Assembly (NCBI RefSeq): GCF_025502585.1
Contig: NZ_CP106679.1
Coordinates: 663,001-727,000 of the forward strand
From: Reichenbachiella agarivorans
Lineage (GTDB): Bacteria > Bacteroidota > Bacteroidia > Cytophagales > Cyclobacteriaceae
Direction of reading: 5' to 3'
DNA: 64,000 bases
The position numbers were made by a program, and so were the translations under genes. Of this stretch, positions 45,402-56,229 are shown piece by piece. The notes under the pieces are model-generated. The model saw only the letters and a program-made list of their open reading frames with translations, had not been told where the DNA came from and ran no database searches. Each line of letters begins with the position of its first letter. Position 1 is the stretch's first letter.

Positions 45402-46109
45402 ATGGCAAAATACTTTGTCTCCGACAAAAATGAAACAGTAAGATTGTTTCAAAATGATTTTTTGGAGTCACTCTCAAGAGTACATTTCACCACTCCTTTA
45501 TTCATCTACATTCCTGTCATTCTTTATCTTTTGTATCTTTCTTTCTTTGAAAGACACTACACAATTGCAGAAGGTATCCTTATCCTCTTGGCTGGCCTCA
45601 TTGTTTGGACCTTCGTGGAATACGTGATGCACAGATTTATCTTTCACTACCACGCCAAAACAAAAATTGGGAAGAAAATCATGTTTCTCATCCATGGGGT
45701 TCATCATGATTATCCCAGTGATTTGAAACGCCTAGTTTTACCTCCATGTATCAGCATCCCTTTAGCTACTGGTTTTTACTTCCTCTTTGGATATACCTTA
45801 GGAGGACAATACTTACCTCTTTTTTTCTCAGCCTTTCTTACGGGATACCTGTTTTATGATATTGGCCATTATGCCATCCATCATTTCAATTTAAAAAGTA
45901 ACTATTGGAAGACTGTGAAAACCAATCACATGAGACATCACTTCATGACTCCAGACAAAGGTTTTGGTGTAAGTACTGTCATTTGGGATTTTGTTTTCTT
46001 TTCCTTAGCCCATAATAAAAAACAAGTAATTTCTCAGGAAGAGAATCAATCTGAGTTCGATAGTGAGCTTAAACATAATTACAGTAGCAAAAGAATAACG
46101 GCTGAATAG
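45402..46109 (+). CDS. Fatty acid hydroxylase superfamily (sterol desaturase-like) protein
   Basis: A 235-aa membrane di-iron enzyme with four hydrophobic stretches. The histidine clusters are HRFIFHYH, HGVHHDYP, HYAIHHF and HMRHHF, the ligands of this family. The size and motif spacing resemble fatty-acid 2-hydroxylases (FA2H/Scs7) and not sterol desaturases. Its place beside an acyltransferase-like gene and a serine palmitoyltransferase supports hydroxylation of the ceramide acyl chain. ATG at 45402 was chosen over TTG at 45399. Confidence 0.88.
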   Translation: MAKYFVSDKNETVRLFQNDFLESLSRVHFTTPLFIYIPVILYLLYLSFFERHYTIAEGILILLAGLIVWTFVEYVMHRFIFHYHAKTKIGKKIMFLIHGVHHDYPSDLKRLVLPPCISIPLATGFYFLFGYTLGGQYLPLFFSAFLTGYLFYDIGHYAIHHFNLKSNYWKTVKTNHMRHHFMTPDKGFGVSTVIWDFVFFSLAHNKKQVISQEENQSEFDSELKHNYSSKRITAE

Positions 46110-46158
46110 TATATCTTTGCCGAATGTGCTAATTCCAATTTTCCACCTATTGTAGCTG

Positions 46159-47280
46159 ATGATATCGATCAAACAAGTATCAAATAAAAAGGACCTAAAG
46201 AAGTTCATCGATTTTCCTCATGAACTGTATGCAAATGACGAGCATTATGTTCCTGAGCTATATATGGCACAAGCGGACATGCTCAATAAGTCAACTTTCC
46301 CTTTCTTTCAACATTCCGAAGCAGAGTTTTTCCTCGCCTATCAAGATGACAAAATAGTAGGTCGAATCGCAGCAATCAAAAACAACAACTATATCGAATA
46401 CACCAATAAACAAGTAGGACAATTCGGTTTTTTTGATACAATCGATGACTATGAAGTAGCTAAGGCACTCCTAGATACAGTCAAAAATTGGATTGCTCAA
46501 CACGGTCTTAACCAAATCACAGGTCCATACAACTACTCGACCAACGAGACTTGTGGTACACTAATTGAAGGATTCGACTCACCCCCGACCTTGATGATGA
46601 CATACAACAAGCCATACTATGCCGACTTTATGGATAGATATGGATTTGAGAAAGACATGGATTTACTATCCTATATCGTCTACACCAAAGATGTCCCAGA
46701 AAAACTGACTCGAATGTCCAATCTTCTGTTCGAAAGACTGAACTCCAAAGGTATTACCATTCGTAAAGCCAATTTGAGCAAATTCAAAGAGGAAGTGGAT
46801 AAACTGTATCAAATCTACAACAGTGCTTGGGAAAAAAATTGGGGTTTTGTCCCTATGACTGAGGCAGAGTTTAAACACTCCGCGAAGGACATGAAAATGA
46901 TCGTAGACCCAGATTTTCTTTTAATAGCTGAGGCCGAAGGGAAACCAATTGCATTCTCTTTGAGTTTACCTGATTTGAATATGCCATTAAAGCATTTGAA
47001 GAGAGGTAGATTATTGCCCTTTGGTCTATTTAAATTACTTTATTATAAAAGAAAGATAAATCGAGTGAGGGTAATCACCCTTGGAATTGTCGAACAGTAT
47101 AGAAAACTAGGGATAGATGCTTACTTCTATGCCAAAGCATTTGAAGAGGCTAAGAATAAAAAGATGCTTTTTGGTGAAGCGTCATGGATTTTGGAGAATA
47201 ATGAAATGATGAATAGAGCCATTACAAATATCAATGGCAAAGTTTACAAAAAGCACAGATTGTATAAAAAGGCAATCTAG
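46159..47280 (+). CDS. GNAT-like acyltransferase (YghO type, possible ceramide synthase)
   Basis: A 373-aa cytoplasmic protein with two weak GNAT-like halves. The N-terminal half has FFLAYQDDKIVGRIAAIKN and the middle has GPYNYSTNETCGTLIEGFDSPP. The C-terminal half has DPDFLLIAEAEGKPIAFSLSLPD and VRVITLGIVEQYRKLGIDAYFYAKAFE, the latter typical of the acyl-CoA binding region. The proteins I remember from this family are YghO-like and lie beside serine palmitoyltransferase. A bacterial ceramide synthase in Caulobacter is also GNAT-like. Function as sphinganine N-acyltransferase is inferred from these points. Confidence 0.75.
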   Translation: MISIKQVSNKKDLKKFIDFPHELYANDEHYVPELYMAQADMLNKSTFPFFQHSEAEFFLAYQDDKIVGRIAAIKNNNYIEYTNKQVGQFGFFDTIDDYEVAKALLDTVKNWIAQHGLNQITGPYNYSTNETCGTLIEGFDSPPTLMMTYNKPYYADFMDRYGFEKDMDLLSYIVYTKDVPEKLTRMSNLLFERLNSKGITIRKANLSKFKEEVDKLYQIYNSAWEKNWGFVPMTEAEFKHSAKDMKMIVDPDFLLIAEAEGKPIAFSLSLPDLNMPLKHLKRGRLLPFGLFKLLYYKRKINRVRVITLGIVEQYRKLGIDAYFYAKAFEEAKNKKMLFGEASWILENNEMMNRAITNINGKVYKKHRLYKKAI

Positions 47281-47342
47281 GAAGATAAAGAAATTAATAA
47301 TATTAGAAGGCAAAGTCTTCTACACATAAACTAACTTATTGA

Positions 47343-48569
<1,227 letters not shown>

Positions 48570-48584
48570 CCCTCCATGTAGAAA

Positions 48585-48634
48585 GTGAAAGCAAAAAGCC
48601 CTGATGAATATTCATCAGGGCTTTTTGCTTTCAC
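48585..48634. terminator. 50-bp perfect palindrome, bidirectional terminator
   Basis: The sequence is an uninterrupted inverted repeat with a 25-base arm from each side of 48609/48610. It contains AAAAAG near one arm and CTTTTTG near the other, so it can end transcription in both directions between the convergent spt and DUF6048 genes. Confidence 0.93.
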
Positions 48635-48651
48635 TCTTCAGCTATTTCGTA

Positions 48652-49362
48652 TTATTCTTCCTCTTCGACTCTTTTCTTTACGATTTTTGGACGAATCGGA
48701 ATAGGCTTGTCTCTCAAGCCAAATCGATAAGTGATGTAGTAATTGAATCCAAAAACGCTATTCTTGGATGCAGCACCAAATCCTGGTATTTCATATGGAG
48801 CAAGCGTACCATCTCCAGTCAATACTTTGGCCATCTTAAACCGTAGTACATAACCCATATATAGGGGGCCTATTATTTTGGCATTCAATCCCATAGTTGC
48901 CTCTAGCCAGTTGGCTCGCAAATCCTCATTGCTATATGAGAGATTGGTTTGATTCCATTGTTGATCTACCCCTGCGTAATCAATTTGATCTGAAAAACTC
49001 GCGTGTGCATACATTAACCCAAAATATATGCTACTTCTATTTTTGTTATAAGGAGTGAAGTTGACCTGAGGACCTACTCTAAAAAAACTTCCTTTACTGC
49101 TGTAATCAAATCCTTCTCCTTTGGAACTCAAATTACTCCTCCCCCAATCTGCGGCGAGATAAAATACATCAAAATCGATTTTACCCTGAAACTCGTTCTG
49201 CACATCTCCATTGAGCAAGCGTGTCAACCCCACTACATCTGCGGACAGATAAATCTCTGAAGGTTTCCAATCCTTCTCTCGCTTTTCTAATACCTGCGCA
49301 ACAGCACTTTGTCCTACGGCCACAATTAGAGAAAGGCTAGTTATATATTTTAATATTTTCAT
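48652..49362 (-). CDS. DUF6048 outer-membrane protein
   Basis: A 236-aa protein with a Sec signal peptide (YITSLSLIVAVGQSAVAQ). The body has alternating strands such as YFGLMYAHASFSDQID, LEATMGLNAKIIGPLYMGYV, and a final FGFNYYITYRFGLRDK, then a basic/acidic tail. It looks like a small beta-barrel. DUF6048 is a Bacteroidota family of unknown function that is often paired with DUF6452, as here. The two overlap by 26 bases, so they are co-translated. Confidence 0.85.
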   Translation of the reverse strand: MKILKYITSLSLIVAVGQSAVAQVLEKREKDWKPSEIYLSADVVGLTRLLNGDVQNEFQGKIDFDVFYLAADWGRSNLSSKGEGFDYSSKGSFFRVGPQVNFTPYNKNRSSIYFGLMYAHASFSDQIDYAGVDQQWNQTNLSYSNEDLRANWLEATMGLNAKIIGPLYMGYVLRFKMAKVLTGDGTLAPYEIPGFGAASKNSVFGFNYYITYRFGLRDKPIPIRPKIVKKRVEEEE

Positions 49363-49792
49363 CTACTGATAAGTCTATTAACGGTTGCACCAAACTCACC
49401 GAATCAAAAGTATGCTCTACAATTTCCAATCTATCATAACTCATGGTCGGTCCACATTTCTCAGACAACCATTCGAGCTTCCTGCTGTACTTTAATTTGA
49501 GGCTATCTATTGTCACCCCTGTTACAAAAAGATAGGTAACAGAATCTACAGAAGGATTGAGATTGAGTTTGAACACAGCCAAAGTATCACTTCTATCATA
49601 AAACAAACTATCGCTACCTTCAGTAGCAACCAAATCGAATTTGAGCTCTGTCTTGGTCAAAGAATCATAATCATAAAAGCCTACATGAACAGCGTCATAG
49701 GGCAATTCTTGGTCACAATCTGGATCATCCGCACAAGAAATCACCCATAAAAGCGGCATCAATTGGAAGGTCAACAACAACAATTTTCTCAT
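49337..49792 (-). CDS. DUF6452 lipoprotein
   Basis: A 151-aa lipoprotein with a lipobox VISC (Cys20) after a hydrophobic signal. CDQELPYDAVHVGFYDYDS and KCGPTMSYDRLEIVEHTFD match DUF6452. Predicted to sit on the outer membrane, probably on the periplasmic face. It overlaps the start of the DUF6048 gene, which supports a shared function in the envelope. Confidence 0.83.
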   Translation of the reverse strand: MRKLLLLTFQLMPLLWVISCADDPDCDQELPYDAVHVGFYDYDSLTKTELKFDLVATEGSDSLFYDRSDTLAVFKLNLNPSVDSVTYLFVTGVTIDSLKLKYSRKLEWLSEKCGPTMSYDRLEIVEHTFDSVSLVQPLIDLSVDENIKIYN

Positions 49793-49801
49793 CTAATCAC
49801 C

Positions 49802-50611
49802 TTAATTTTCGGGGCTAAGATACTGATATATCTGGAATCCATTTGGCTGAATCAAGTATAGCCTGTCTTCATGCACACGGATTTTTCCAGACAATCCTTC
49901 AGGAACATTCCTGACTCTTTCTATCCCTGTGTACAAATTGACAAATACTATTTTATCTCCTTGCAAACTGTAAATTTCATCTTTGTAAAAACCATAATCA
50001 AATCCTGGCAACACATCTAGCTTGAATAAATAATTACCCAAATTATCAAACACAAAAACTCCAGCTGATTGATCTATCCAATAAGTTCTATTCTGATGAT
50101 TGATCAATCGCTGAACATTGTTTGATTTCTGTTTTAATACTTTTGACATGCTCTTTGTTTCGACCACAAGATTACGTCTTGGGTCAAAAAGCTTGAGTGA
50201 AAACTCACTAATGTCTAGCACCCAAATATTCTGCTGTAAGTCAGGAGCTATATCCGAGACAAAGCCCAACCCATAGTCTGCAAAAGAATATTGCACAGGG
50301 TCTGACAAATACCTATTGAGTATCACCGCCCTTTGAAAATCCTGATAGAATAGATAGACTTTAAACTGATTGTTGACCACCAATTGATGGACTTGGTCAT
50401 TGATCGTCGGAGAATATTCTAACAATAAATCTCCTGTTGATGTAAATTTTGCCAAGTTTCCATTCTGCTTCGTCACATAGATAGCTCCCTTTCCATCTAG
50501 TTCCAATTGGTCAAGATCCTTCCATTCGACTGTTCGTACCACCTTGTACTGTCCCTGACACACGACATGCACAAAAACCAATAATAGCACCGTGAAACTC
50601 CAGTTTTTCAT
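49802..50611 (-). CDS. Secreted beta-propeller-like protein
   Basis: A 269-aa protein with a signal peptide ending near GQ. It contains repeated strand-turn units such as QLELDGKGAIYVTKQNGNLAKF, QNIWVLDISEFSLKLFDPR, SAGVFVFDNLGNYLFKLD and IRVHEDRLYLIQPNGFQIYQY. These fit a six-bladed NHL or YWTD-type propeller. No catalytic residue can be named. It overlaps lpxH by 4 bases (50608-50611) and lies 9 bases before DUF6452, so the four genes form one envelope operon. Confidence 0.75.
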   Translation of the reverse strand: MKNWSFTVLLLVFVHVVCQGQYKVVRTVEWKDLDQLELDGKGAIYVTKQNGNLAKFTSTGDLLLEYSPTINDQVHQLVVNNQFKVYLFYQDFQRAVILNRYLSDPVQYSFADYGLGFVSDIAPDLQQNIWVLDISEFSLKLFDPRRNLVVETKSMSKVLKQKSNNVQRLINHQNRTYWIDQSAGVFVFDNLGNYLFKLDVLPGFDYGFYKDEIYSLQGDKIVFVNLYTGIERVRNVPEGLSGKIRVHEDRLYLIQPNGFQIYQYLSPEN

Positions 50612-51363
50612 CCCTCAAATCGCTTTAATTGGAACTCATCCCCATCAAAAACTGCATAAGAAAATTTATCGATCCAATCGCCCAAGTTACAATACAAACT
50701 CGTTTCATTAATCTGCTTTACCCGATCAATATGACAATCGCCATAGACATAATAATCATGGTGTCTATGTTTTTCCAACTTCCTACTGTGAGCCACCAAA
50801 TGCGCGTCATCATTCTGACCAAGTTGTTGCTCGCGGCTACTGCCAGACCACAAATGAGCCAAAGTAATCCCCAAATCTGGATGAAACCAACCAAAAAGCC
50901 ATTGACAAACGGAATTGGTGAAGACACGCTTGATTATTCTATATTTCTTATCTTTTGGATTCAGTCCATCGCCATGTGTGATGTAAAAATCCTTGTCTCC
51001 TAATCGCAGGCTCTGTCCTTCGTGAACGATAGTGGCACCACATAGATCCTTTAGATAATCTTTCATCCATAGGTCATGATTACCTACAAAAACAACGATA
51101 TTGACCCCTAGATCAGCTAGCTCAGCCAGTTTGCCAAGAAACCTTACATACCCCTTGGGTACCACATGACGGTATTCAAACCAAAAATCAAAAAGATCTC
51201 CAACCAGAAAGATAGTTTGGGCATCCTCAGCAATTGTGTCCAGCCATTGCACAATCTTTTTTTCTCTGACAAAGGATTGATCATGGTTTGGTGCACCGAG
51301 ATGAAAATCACTAGCAAAGTATATTTTCTTACCAGGAAGTAATAAGGTCAATTGTTCATCCAT
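50608..51363 (-). CDS. lpxH: UDP-2,3-diacylglucosamine diphosphatase
   Basis: Metallophosphoesterase that converts UDP-2,3-diacylglucosamine to lipid X in lipid A synthesis. A 251-aa protein with metal-binding motifs DFHLGAPNHD, GDLFDFWFEYRHV, GNHDLW, THGDGL and GDCHIDR. The length and the WF-rich motif 2 fit LpxH/LpxG. I chose the ATG at 51363 (DEQLTLLLPGKK) because the longer frame to 51420 runs through a hairpin and a T tract. It is the first gene of an operon with a propeller protein and DUF6452/DUF6048. Confidence 0.9.
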   Translation of the reverse strand: MDEQLTLLLPGKKIYFASDFHLGAPNHDQSFVREKKIVQWLDTIAEDAQTIFLVGDLFDFWFEYRHVVPKGYVRFLGKLAELADLGVNIVVFVGNHDLWMKDYLKDLCGATIVHEGQSLRLGDKDFYITHGDGLNPKDKKYRIIKRVFTNSVCQWLFGWFHPDLGITLAHLWSGSSREQQLGQNDDAHLVAHSRKLEKHRHHDYYVYGDCHIDRVKQINETSLYCNLGDWIDKFSYAVFDGDEFQLKRFEG

Positions 51364-51389
51364 CAAAAAAAATGGGACTATTACGTCCC
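51364..51389 (-). terminator. Terminator after ftsH, against the lpxH ATG
   Basis: On the minus strand GGGAC pairs with GTCCC around a 6-base loop. A run of eight T residues follows and stops one base from the lpxH ATG. Confidence 0.8.
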
Positions 51390-51430
51390 AATTTAATTTT
51401 TTACTATGACTTATGGTCAATCAGATTCTA

Positions 51431-53503
51431 CTAATTCTTGTCAGAAGAAGTCGAAGTAGTTTCTTCTTGTTCTACTTCTGTCTTGATTGTAGATTTCAAA
51501 TCTTCCAAATCCTCTTCATTCTTCATTTCTGCAGGTCCCTTATCAGAACTCCCATTGGTGAAAGCTTGATAATTTGTCTCTCTCTCGAAAGGTCTTTTAC
51601 CAATCAGTTCCTCTAAATCTGATTGGAATATAATCTCCTTCTCTAAGAGTGCTTTGGCAATTTTCTCCAATTCGGCCTTTTTGTCCAAAAGCATTGCCTT
51701 GGTTCTGCCATAAGCTTTGTCGATAATGGCTTTGACCTCACGATCTATTTTCTCGGCAGTTGCCTCAGAATAGGGCTTGTTAAAGTTATATTCTGACTGC
51801 TTAGAGTCGTGATATGAAATATGACCAATCGCATCGTTCATACCATATACTGTCACTATGCTATAAGCCATCTTCGTGATTCTCTCCAAATCACTCAGTG
51901 CACCTGTAGAAATCTTACCAAAAATAATTTCCTCTGCAGCTCTACCTCCGAGAGCCATACACATTTCGTCAAGCAACTGCTCCGTCTGATACAAATACTG
52001 CTCCTTTGGCAAATATTGTGCATAACCTAAAGCGGCCAAACCTCTCGGTACGATACTCACTTTGACCAAGGGATCTGCATGCTCCAAGAACCAACCTGCG
52101 ACCGCATGTCCAGCTTCATGGTAAGCAACTATCTTTTTCTCTTCAGGTGAAATAATCTTGCTTTTCTTCTCCAGTCCGCCTATCACTCTGTCTATCGCAT
52201 CCTGAAAATCTTTTAAATCCACTGCCTTTTTATCCTTACGCGCAGCTATCAATGCAGCTTCGTTACATACGTTGGCAATCTCGGCACCCGCAAAACCAGG
52301 TGTTTGTGCAGCCAATTTCTTCGAATCGACGACATTCTTGTCAATTTTGATAGGAGCCAAGTGCACTTTGAATATAGCATCTCTACCAATAATATCTGGC
52401 TTGTCAATTCCCACCTGTCTATCAAATCTCCCAGGTCTCAACAGAGCCGAGTCTAGCACGTCAGGTCGGTTGGTAGCTGCCAAGATAATTACCCCAGAGT
52501 CAGTAGAGAAACCATCCATCTCCACAAGCAGCGAGTTCAGCGTATTTTCTCTTTCATCGTTTGATCCAGGCATTTGGCCTTTGCCTCTGGATCTTCCTAT
52601 CGCGTCTATTTCATCAATAAATACAATGCAAGGCGCCTTTTCTTTTGCTTGCTTAAACAAATCTCTTACTCTCGCAGCACCAACTCCCACAAACATCTCT
52701 ACAAAATCCGATCCTGAGAGGGTAAAAAATGGTACGCCTGCTTCTCCTGCTACGGCCTTTGCCAACAAGGTTTTACCTGTACCTGGAGGGCCAACTAGCA
52801 ACGCCCCTTTAGGAATTTTACCTCCCAGTTTGGTGAATTTGGTAGGGTTTTTTAGGAAATCTACTATCTCTTTTACTTCCTCTTTGGCTTCATCCAAGCC
52901 AGCCACATTGTCAAAAGTAATCTTCACTTTGTTCTCAGCATCAAACAACGCAGCACGGGACTTACCAATATTGAATATCTGTCCACCAGGACCTCCCCCT
53001 CCAGTCATTCGTCTCATCAACAACCAGAAACCTAAGATGATGATAATGAAAAACCCTGAATTCAGGAAGATATTGGTATAATCTGACTTTTCGTCTACGA
53101 GGTATTCGTATTCTGCTCCATTCTTTAATCTGGCATTCAACTCATCCTTTTTCTTGACAAAAATGTCTTTGCTCTCAATTTTGAAAAAGTACTGGGGACC
53201 AGAAGAAGACACACCAAGGGTGTTTTGCTGATCCAGTTCCATTTTGTACTTGCTATTTTGAAGTGCCTCTTCTTTCAAAGTGACCTCTACTAGATTTTGA
53301 TTTCCAATCAATGTCACTTTTTTGACATCATTACTGAGAACCATACTCTCGAATCGCTTGAAAGAAATCTCCTTCGCAGAATTGTTGTTTGAAAAATATG
53401 ATATGCCAAAGATGAACGTCATCAATCCAATGATCACCCATATTTGGTAATTCGGTTTGTTTGGTTGATTGGCTGTATTTTTAATTTTCGGTTTATCCGC
53501 CAT
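51431..53503 (-). CDS. ftsH: ATP-dependent zinc metalloprotease FtsH
   Basis: A 690-aa membrane protease for quality control of membrane and regulatory proteins. Two transmembrane helices lie near residues 19-38 and 146-164. The AAA part has Walker [13 protein letters not shown], Walker [10 protein letters not shown], the pore motif FVEMFVGVG and the second region of homology [19 protein letters not shown]. The M41 protease domain has the zinc site [10 protein letters not shown]. The C-terminal tail is acidic, with [12 protein letters not shown]. The gene precedes lpxH behind a terminator. Confidence 0.96.
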   Translation of the reverse strand: MADKPKIKNTANQPNKPNYQIWVIIGLMTFIFGISYFSNNNSAKEISFKRFESMVLSNDVKKVTLIGNQNLVEVTLKEEALQNSKYKMELDQQNTLGVSSSGPQYFFKIESKDIFVKKKDELNARLKNGAEYEYLVDEKSDYTNIFLNSGFFIIIILGFWLLMRRMTGGGGPGGQIFNIGKSRAALFDAENKVKITFDNVAGLDEAKEEVKEIVDFLKNPTKFTKLGGKIPKGALLVGPPGTGKTLLAKAVAGEAGVPFFTLSGSDFVEMFVGVGAARVRDLFKQAKEKAPCIVFIDEIDAIGRSRGKGQMPGSNDERENTLNSLLVEMDGFSTDSGVIILAATNRPDVLDSALLRPGRFDRQVGIDKPDIIGRDAIFKVHLAPIKIDKNVVDSKKLAAQTPGFAGAEIANVCNEAALIAARKDKKAVDLKDFQDAIDRVIGGLEKKSKIISPEEKKIVAYHEAGHAVAGWFLEHADPLVKVSIVPRGLAALGYAQYLPKEQYLYQTEQLLDEMCMALGGRAAEEIIFGKISTGALSDLERITKMAYSIVTVYGMNDAIGHISYHDSKQSEYNFNKPYSEATAEKIDREVKAIIDKAYGRTKAMLLDKKAELEKIAKALLEKEIIFQSDLEELIGKRPFERETNYQAFTNGSSDKGPAEMKNEEDLEDLKSTIKTEVEQEETTSTSSDKN

Positions 53504-53555
53504 TATGTTATTTTCTTTATAAAAATCTTTGTTAACGCTTAACAGAAATAATTGT

Positions 53556-53927
53556 TTAATCAGCTATTTGGGTTACAGTTGCATCTCCCCAAAGCTTTTC
53601 GAGAGTATAGAATTCTCTCCTGTCTTTTCTAAAGATGTGTACCACCACGTTTGCATAATCAAGCAAGATCCATTCTTTGTTTTCACGGCCCTCCTTGTGC
53701 CAAGGATCTATACGTAATGATTTATATACCGCCTCTTCTACAGAGTCAGCTATTGCGTCTAGTTGGTTATCAGAGTTTCCAGAGCAAATTACAAAATATT
53801 CTGCAACTGCGTTAGAGATGCTCCTCAAATCCATGACGACTATATCGAAAGCCTTTTTTTCCTGCATTCCCTGTACTACCAACTCTTCCAGTTTCTCAGA
53901 TTTCTGGACTTCCTTTATTTCTGTCAT
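53556..53927 (-). CDS. rsfS: Ribosome silencing factor
   Basis: A 123-aa RsfS/Iojap-family protein that binds ribosomal protein L14 and blocks subunit joining in stationary phase. The signature is [22 protein letters not shown], with [26 protein letters not shown] at the C-terminal half. It is divergent from birA across 39 bases and lies upstream of ftsH on the same strand (52-base gap). Confidence 0.95.
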   Translation of the reverse strand: MTEIKEVQKSEKLEELVVQGMQEKKAFDIVVMDLRSISNAVAEYFVICSGNSDNQLDAIADSVEEAVYKSLRIDPWHKEGRENKEWILLDYANVVVHIFRKDRREFYTLEKLWGDATVTQIAD

Positions 53928-53966
53928 CTTTTGTCTCTAATTTTGCACAAAATTAATCAATTAATC

Positions 53967-54719
53967 TTGCATAAATTCTTTGCCAAAACTCATTTTCTAG
54001 GTAAAAAGGTACTCTTTCTGCCACAATGTCACTCCACCAACGAAATTGCCATGTCATTGGTCAATAATGGTCATGCCCCAGAAGGCATCACCATCATAAC
54101 TGCAGATCAAACACGAGGCAAAGGTCAAAGAGGTAACGTGTGGGAATCTGAAGCGGGCAAGAATCTTACCTTTTCTTTTGTCATAAAACCTACTTTCTTA
54201 GCTCTTTCTGTTCAATTTGACCTCCATATAGTAGTTTCTTTAGCCATCTATCAGGCACTTACACCCTACTTAGGTCATGATCTAAAGATCAAATGGCCCA
54301 ATGACATCTATTATGGCAAAGACAAAATCGGCGGCATATTGATTGAAAACACGGTAAGAGGAACAGCCATAGAAAACTCCATTGTAGGGATTGGGTTAAA
54401 CATCAACCAACAGCATTTTCAAACTATACATGCCAATAGTATGAAAAATCTGTGTCAACGAGATCTGGATATTGATCAAATTGCGGAAGAGATACTGATT
54501 CGGGTAGAAAAAAACTACCTGCAACTCAAAACAGGCAACCATCGGTTAAAAAAACAATATGAACAAGCCCTGTATCAAATCAATCAACTCCATACTTATC
54601 AAGATAAAGCCGCAGTGTTCACAGGAACAATTACAGGAATCTCTGAATCAGGTAAATTAATTATTGAATCTCAAAACAAGACTCTTGAATATAATTTCAA
54701 GGAAGTTACATTTCTTTAG
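53967..54719 (+). CDS. birA: Biotin--[acetyl-CoA carboxylase] ligase (TTG start)
   Basis: A 250-aa biotin protein ligase with the LPQCHSTNEIA opening, ADQTRGKGQRGNVW, SFVIKP, the KWPNDIYYGKDKIGGILIE biotin/AMP lysine and aspartate region and GIGLNINQQ. There is no N-terminal helix-turn-helix, so it is not a repressor. The frame continues upstream, but that portion overlaps rsfS; relatives begin about four residues before the FFAKTHFLGKK stretch. The TTG at 53967 is the best start. Its likely target, a biotin carrier, is encoded at 59660-60154. Confidence 0.9.
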   Translation: MHKFFAKTHFLGKKVLFLPQCHSTNEIAMSLVNNGHAPEGITIITADQTRGKGQRGNVWESEAGKNLTFSFVIKPTFLALSVQFDLHIVVSLAIYQALTPYLGHDLKIKWPNDIYYGKDKIGGILIENTVRGTAIENSIVGIGLNINQQHFQTIHANSMKNLCQRDLDIDQIAEEILIRVEKNYLQLKTGNHRLKKQYEQALYQINQLHTYQDKAAVFTGTITGISESGKLIIESQNKTLEYNFKEVTFL

Positions 54720-54771
54720 TCCAAGAATGTATTGAAGAATATTCCTAACACTGATTTTCAATCAATTCCAT

Positions 54772-54779
54772 TAGATTTG
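54772..54779 (+). promoter_or_regulatory. Possible -7 box for ahcY (TAGATTTG)
   Basis: TAGATTTG matches TAnnTTTG, 29 bases before the ATG. The -33 position is weak (TTTT). Confidence 0.4.
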
Positions 54780-54808
54780 CAGTCCTAAATCGAAAAAATA
54801 CAAGAGTA

Positions 54809-56110
54809 ATGTTAGATACACAGCTAAAAAACAAAGTAAAAGATATCTCTTTGGCTGCCTGGGGCAGAAAAGAAATCAAACTAGCCGAAGCAGAAATGCC
54901 TGGCCTCATGTCTCTAAGAGAAGAATATGGTAACAGCAAACCATTGAAAGGTGCTAGGATCGCTGGATGTCTACACATGACTATCCAAACTGCAGTGTTG
55001 ATAGAAACGTTGATCGCTCTCGGTGCTGAAGTATCATGGTCATCATGCAATATATTTTCTACACAAGATCACGCAGCAGCAGCTATCGCAGCAGCTGACA
55101 TTCCTGTTTTCGCTTGGAAAGGAATGAATGAACAAGAATTTGATTGGTGTATCGAGCAAACTCTTTTTGCGTTCGAAGGGGGAAAACCATTGAACATGAT
55201 CTTGGATGACGGTGGAGACTTGACCAACATGGTTTTGGACAGATACCCAGAATTGGTCAAAGACATCAAAGGACTTTCTGAAGAGACCACTACAGGCGTG
55301 CATAGACTGCAAGAAAGAGAAGCAAATGGCACTTTGCCAATGCCTGCAATCAATGTCAATGACTCAGTAACCAAATCTAAGTTTGACAACAAATATGGTT
55401 GTAAAGAATCACTCGTAGACGCAATCAGAAGAGCTACTGACGTCATGATGGCTGGCAAAGTAGCCGTTGTAGCGGGTTATGGTGATGTTGGAAAAGGATC
55501 TGCAGCTTCATTGAGAGGTGCTGGTGCTAGAGTAATCGTGACTGAAATCGATCCAATCTGCGCACTACAAGCTGCAATGGATGGTTTCGCAGTGAAGAAA
55601 ATGGACGATGCTGTCAAAGAAGGTGACATCATCGTGACTACCACTGGAAACAAAGACATCATCGTAGATCGTCATTTCAAAGCAATGAAGGACAAAGCGA
55701 TCGTTTGTAACATTGGCCACTTTGACAATGAAATTGACGTAGCTTGGTTGAATAAAAACGCAAACAAGGACGAAATCAAACCTCAAGTCGATCTTTATAC
55801 CTTAGGAGACAAAGAAATCATCTTGTTGGCAGAAGGTAGATTGGTCAATTTGGGATGTGCTACTGGTCACCCATCATTTGTGATGTCCAATTCATTCACC
55901 AACCAGACCTTGGCTCAATTGGAACTATGGACTAATACTGCAGCATATGAAAACAAGGTGTACATGTTGCCTAAGCATCTGGATGAAAAAGTTGCCATGT
56001 TGCACTTGTCTAAAATCGGTGTAGAACTAGACGTACTGTCTCCAGAGCAGGCCAAATATATTGGCGTAAAAGTAGAAGGGCCATTCAAGCCTGATTACTA
56101 CAGATATTAA
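54809..56110 (+). CDS. ahcY: Adenosylhomocysteinase
   Basis: NAD-dependent hydrolase that splits S-adenosylhomocysteine to adenosine and homocysteine in the methyl cycle. A 433-aa protein with [50 protein letters not shown], the Rossmann motif [18 protein letters not shown], and the C-terminal KPDYYRY. All the usual blocks are present and complete. A TAGATTTG (54772-54779) upstream matches the -7 element. It ends in an intrinsic terminator. Confidence 0.96.
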   Translation: MLDTQLKNKVKDISLAAWGRKEIKLAEAEMPGLMSLREEYGNSKPLKGARIAGCLHMTIQTAVLIETLIALGAEVSWSSCNIFSTQDHAAAAIAAADIPVFAWKGMNEQEFDWCIEQTLFAFEGGKPLNMILDDGGDLTNMVLDRYPELVKDIKGLSEETTTGVHRLQEREANGTLPMPAINVNDSVTKSKFDNKYGCKESLVDAIRRATDVMMAGKVAVVAGYGDVGKGSAASLRGAGARVIVTEIDPICALQAAMDGFAVKKMDDAVKEGDIIVTTTGNKDIIVDRHFKAMKDKAIVCNIGHFDNEIDVAWLNKNANKDEIKPQVDLYTLGDKEIILLAEGRLVNLGCATGHPSFVMSNSFTNQTLAQLELWTNTAAYENKVYMLPKHLDEKVAMLHLSKIGVELDVLSPEQAKYIGVKVEGPFKPDYYRY

Positions 56111-56134
56111 TGATTGATCATAAAATCTAAATTC

Positions 56135-56166
56135 AAAAGCTTCATCGATGAGATGGAGCTTTTTTT
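56135..56166 (+). terminator. Intrinsic terminator of ahcY
   Basis: AAAAGCT/CATC on one side pairs with GATG/AGCTTTT on the other around a short loop, with one mismatch, and a T7 tail follows. Confidence 0.75.
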
Positions 56167-56229
56167 ATATCTTGAGGCCGAGAAGAAATCCAGCAACAAG
56201 AACTTCTGCATGGCAGACACGTAATTTAG

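Noticed and set aside
52272-53081. 269-codon open frame on the + strand opposite ftsH
   Set aside because: Rich in Ser/Pro/Ala, without a domain; ftsH motifs on the minus strand are intact.
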